Source: a virus
Reading direction: 5' to 3' (one strand)
IMG/VR virus record: IMGVR_UViG_3300032238_000471
Location: 1-22,029 of that record
Length of the DNA stretch: 22,029 bases
Shown: piece by piece, positions 20,979-22,029 of the stretch
Numbering within the stretch: the first letter of the stretch is position 1
Layout of the letters: each line of letters opens with the position of its first letter
Position numbers and translations under genes: made by a program
Notes under the pieces: generated by a model
Told to the model about the DNA's origin: nothing
Seen by the model: the letters and a program-made list of their open reading frames with translations, nothing else
Databases searched by the model: none

Positions 20979-21368
20979 ATGGATCGCCCCGATACCTTGG
21001 CATCTGCTCTTGAAGCTCTTGATGCCGCACGCGCCGATGTTGCCGCGCTTAACGCACTCGCCGCTGAGCATAGCTCGGTAGTTGAGGTCGTTGCCGCGTT
21101 GACTGCTGACAATGAAACTTTGAAGGCTTCCGCCGCCGCTCAACTCGCTCAGATTAGTGAGTTGACTCTGGCACTCGAAGCAGCTCAGGCATCCGCTGAG
21201 CATAAAGCAAATGCAGTGATTGCCAACCTTGGCGTGCCTGCTGTGCCGGTGACGCCTGAAGCGCCTGCACCGAAAACTTCTGACGAATTGTGGGCTGAAT
21301 ACAACATCCTACCAATCGAAGCCAGAAACGAATTTTACGCGAAGAATCGCGCAACACTCAGTAAGTAA
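20979..21368 (+). CDS. Scaffold-like coiled-coil protein
   Basis: The 129-residue protein starts at ATG 20979; the longer frame from ATG 20919 would translate through the terminator hairpin and is rejected. Residues ~5-85 are Ala/Leu/Glu-rich and strongly heptad-like (DTLASALEALDAARADVAAL, later LAQISELTLALEAAQASAEH), followed by a Pro-rich linker (VPAVPVTPEAPAPKT). A conserved-looking C terminus follows (DELWAEYNILPIEARNEFYA). A coiled-coil body with a short C-terminal binding segment, placed between protease and major capsid, fits an assembly scaffold. A decoration protein is the other option. AGGG is 3 nt before the ATG. Confidence 0.65.
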   Translation: MDRPDTLASALEALDAARADVAALNALAAEHSSVVEVVAALTADNETLKASAAAQLAQISELTLALEAAQASAEHKANAVIANLGVPAVPVTPEAPAPKTSDELWAEYNILPIEARNEFYAKNRATLSK

Positions 21369-21387
21369 CCCCAACAAACCCAAATAA

Positions 21388-22029
21388 ATGAGCAATACAA
21401 TCGCTGGGGTGAACCTGGCACAAATCGCCCAGGAATCACTTCCTTCCCTTCAGGCCCTGTTCGCATCACTCGGTGCATGCACGACAGATTTTTCGACAGA
21501 AATCGCTGATCGTGGTGCAAGTATCACAACTCGGTATCCCGTAAACGTTACCGCACAGGATCTTAGCCTCGGATTCATCCGAACTGGCGTTGAAACTGTT
21601 GCTAAGACCATCACGCTGAACCAGTACCCCGGGTTTGTGTATGGCTTTAACGATTTGGAGCGTTCCAAATCATCGATCAACCTGAACGACCTGTTCATCA
21701 ATCCTGCACTGACCGCGCTCGGCAAATCCGTGTTCGGAACTGTGTGGAATCTGGTGACCTCTTCCAACTTTGATTCCGTCGGGATCAACGCTGGAAACTT
21801 CGATCGTTCGGATCTCGCTGACCTTTCCGCTCGTTTGACGACTCAGGGAATGCCGACCGAAGGCCGTGCGGTTTTGTTGAATCCAACCTATTTCGCTTCC
21901 CTCGTGAAATCGCTGAACTCTGCTGAGTTCCCAGGCTTCATCCGCGAGAAGGCCGAAGGCTTCATTCCTCGCGTGGCAGGGTTCGACGTTTATAAGTCGA
22001 GCGAGTGTGATGCCTACGGTCTGGGCCTC
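21388..22029 (+). CDS. Major capsid protein, 3' truncated by window
   Basis: 214 codons from ATG 21388 run to the window end without a stop. The sequence has the feel of HK97-fold coat proteins of the P22-coat-like group: a helical N-terminal arm (IAQESLPSLQALFASLG), then ITTRYPVNVTAQDLSLGFIR. TLNQYPGFVYGFNDLERSKS comes next, and LSARLTTQGMPTEGRAVLLN with NPTYFASLVKSLNSAEFPGF later. RAVLLNPTYFASL is typical of the P-domain spine region. It lacks the lambda gpE look expected beside lambda-type portal and protease, so the head module may be mosaic. No SD before the start (CCCAACAAACCCAAATAA). Its place after protease and scaffold supports the call. Confidence 0.8.
   Translation, partial: MSNTIAGVNLAQIAQESLPSLQALFASLGACTTDFSTEIADRGASITTRYPVNVTAQDLSLGFIRTGVETVAKTITLNQYPGFVYGFNDLERSKSSINLNDLFINPALTALGKSVFGTVWNLVTSSNFDSVGINAGNFDRSDLADLSARLTTQGMPTEGRAVLLNPTYFASLVKSLNSAEFPGFIREKAEGFIPRVAGFDVYKSSECDAYGLGL

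Overview
The window is a continuous stretch of a tailed double-stranded DNA phage or prophage (Caudoviricetes). Every gene I can support is on the + strand. No integrase, repressor, tRNA, rRNA, CRISPR array or insertion sequence is visible, so lifestyle cannot be decided here. The host is not identified. Base composition looks mid-50s % G+C by eye, and strong Shine-Dalgarno sites are present at only a few genes. A Gram-negative aquatic-type host is plausible, but that is a weak inference.

Layout: (1) 1-965, the 3' part of a glycine-rich tail-fibre-like protein cut by the window edge. (2) 968-4007, a lysis region: a 3TM holin-like protein, several further small membrane proteins, a calcineurin-like phosphoesterase and a pesticin/T4-lysozyme-like endolysin. 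(3) 4004-5878, small genes of mostly unknown function: an AT-hook-like microprotein, a two-helix membrane protein and a zinc-ribbon microprotein. This part also holds a palindromic candidate regulatory site. (4) 5814-7843, a recombination module: RecB/Cas4-like PD-(D/E)XK nuclease, RecT-like annealing protein and an SSB-like protein with an acidic tail. (5) 7946-14029, replication and DNA processing: an SF2 helicase fused to a DNA methyltransferase, a RadD-like DEAH helicase, a VRR-NUC nuclease and a TOPRIM primase/VirE-type helicase. (6) 14030-14289, a non-coding segment that looks like a replication origin, with hexamer arrays of opposite orientation around a 37-nt A+T core. (7) 14282-15536, a string of microproteins. 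(8) 15578-22029, packaging and head genes: an HTH protein, small and large terminase, gpW-like joining protein, lambda-type portal, S49 protease, scaffold-like coiled coil and the 5' part of a major capsid protein.

The genes are very tightly packed. Eleven junctions are exact 4-nt ATGA overlaps and one is TGATG, so translational coupling is probably the main way expression is balanced. The only clear + strand intrinsic terminators lie in the head operon, before the gpW-like gene and before the scaffold-like gene. They share an 18-of-19 identical terminator tail that leads straight into the next start codon.

The items most worth following are the candidate origin, the helicase-methyltransferase fusion with a clamp-binding-like C terminus, the duplicated terminator-leader element, the phased three-box site before 14705, and the membrane-protein-rich lysis cassette.
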